Assembly: GCA_024641805.1 (NCBI GenBank)
Contig: JAHECJ010000193.1
Span: 1 to 5,453 of the forward strand
Length of the DNA stretch: 5,453 nucleotides
Reading direction: 5' to 3'
Origin: Desulfococcus sp.
GTDB taxonomy: Bacteria > Desulfobacterota > Desulfobacteria > Desulfobacterales > Desulfosalsimonadaceae
How positions within the stretch are numbered: the stretch's first letter is position 1; the number at the start of each line of letters is the position of its first letter. The notes under the pieces are model-generated. The model worked only from the letters and a program-made list of their open reading frames with translations. It searched no databases and was not told the DNA's origin. Both the position numbers and the translations under genes were made by a program. Positions 5,422 to 5,453 of this stretch are shown piece after piece.

Positions 5422-5447
5422 AAAAAAAATAACGGAATCATCCGTTA
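5422..5447 (-). terminator. Rho-independent terminator for a leftward transcript from beyond the window
   Basis: TAACGGA and TCCGTTA (5430-5436 and 5441-5447) form a 7-bp stem with a 4-base ATCA loop. Reading leftward, the stem is followed directly by eight T (5429-5422). Reading rightward, it is followed only by AAAATT. It therefore best fits the end of a gene to the right of the window that is transcribed toward the regulator. No such gene is visible here. Confidence 0.55.
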
Positions 5448-5453
5448 AAAATT

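Noticed and set aside
5064..5432. Rightward open frame of 122 codons running from the regulator into the intergenic region
   Set aside because: It starts inside the regulator in antisense, has no ribosome binding site, has a low-complexity implausible product, and crosses the repeats and the sigma-54 promoter. It also starts upstream of the predicted sigma-54 start, so that transcript could not encode it.

Overview
This window most likely comes from a Gram-negative anaerobe of the Desulfobacterota (former Deltaproteobacteria) type. That is inferred from a FhlA-like GAF/AAA+/Fis sigma-54 activator, a lipobox-bearing hydrolase, and roughly balanced base composition with AT-rich intergenic regions. 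No rRNA, tRNA or marker gene fixes the taxonomy. No mobile element, CRISPR array or RNA gene was recognised.

Layout. At the left end a short rightward gene (125-328) encodes a very hydrophobic 67-residue membrane protein. It has a likely sigma-70 promoter, a small palindrome over the -35 box, an almost ideal ribosome binding site and a clear rho-independent terminator (350-388). Everything else recognised as coding is leftward. In order of transcription these are: a sigma-54 enhancer-binding regulator (5191-3626), shikimate dehydrogenase aroE (3573-2704), shikimate kinase aroK (2707-2195, overlapping aroE by 4 bases), an alpha/beta-hydrolase lipoprotein (2103-1120) and a membrane-anchored protein of unknown function (1092-406). 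Short gaps (40, -4, 91 and about 27 bases) suggest one or two leftward transcription units. The 91-base gap before the lipoprotein is the most likely break.

The 262-base region to the right of the regulator (5192-5453) is the most interesting part. It holds three copies of an 18-base motif, consensus AWTTTACGCTAWRGGRTA. Two are direct and one is inverted, so copies 2 and 3 form a 12-bp-armed inverted repeat. The first copy lies between and over the -35/-10 boxes of a good sigma-70 promoter for the regulator. About 50 bp beyond the third copy is a rightward sigma-54 promoter with a perfect TGGCACG -24 element and correctly spaced GC. IHF-like sites sit among these elements. This looks like a self-regulating enhancer-binding-protein module: regulator gene, its binding sites, and a divergent sigma-54 target transcript. 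A terminator-like hairpin oriented for leftward transcripts (5422-5447) lies just downstream of that promoter. The target may therefore be a gene beyond the window, a short RNA, or a transcript antisense to a converging neighbour.

How the genes may work together. AroE and AroK perform steps four and five of the shikimate pathway and are probably translationally coupled. Whether the upstream regulator controls them, or they only read through from its autoregulated promoter, cannot be decided here. The hydrolase and the protein after it both appear anchored at the membrane with their bulk outside the cytoplasm, and probably form a functional pair in lipid or envelope metabolism (inference).
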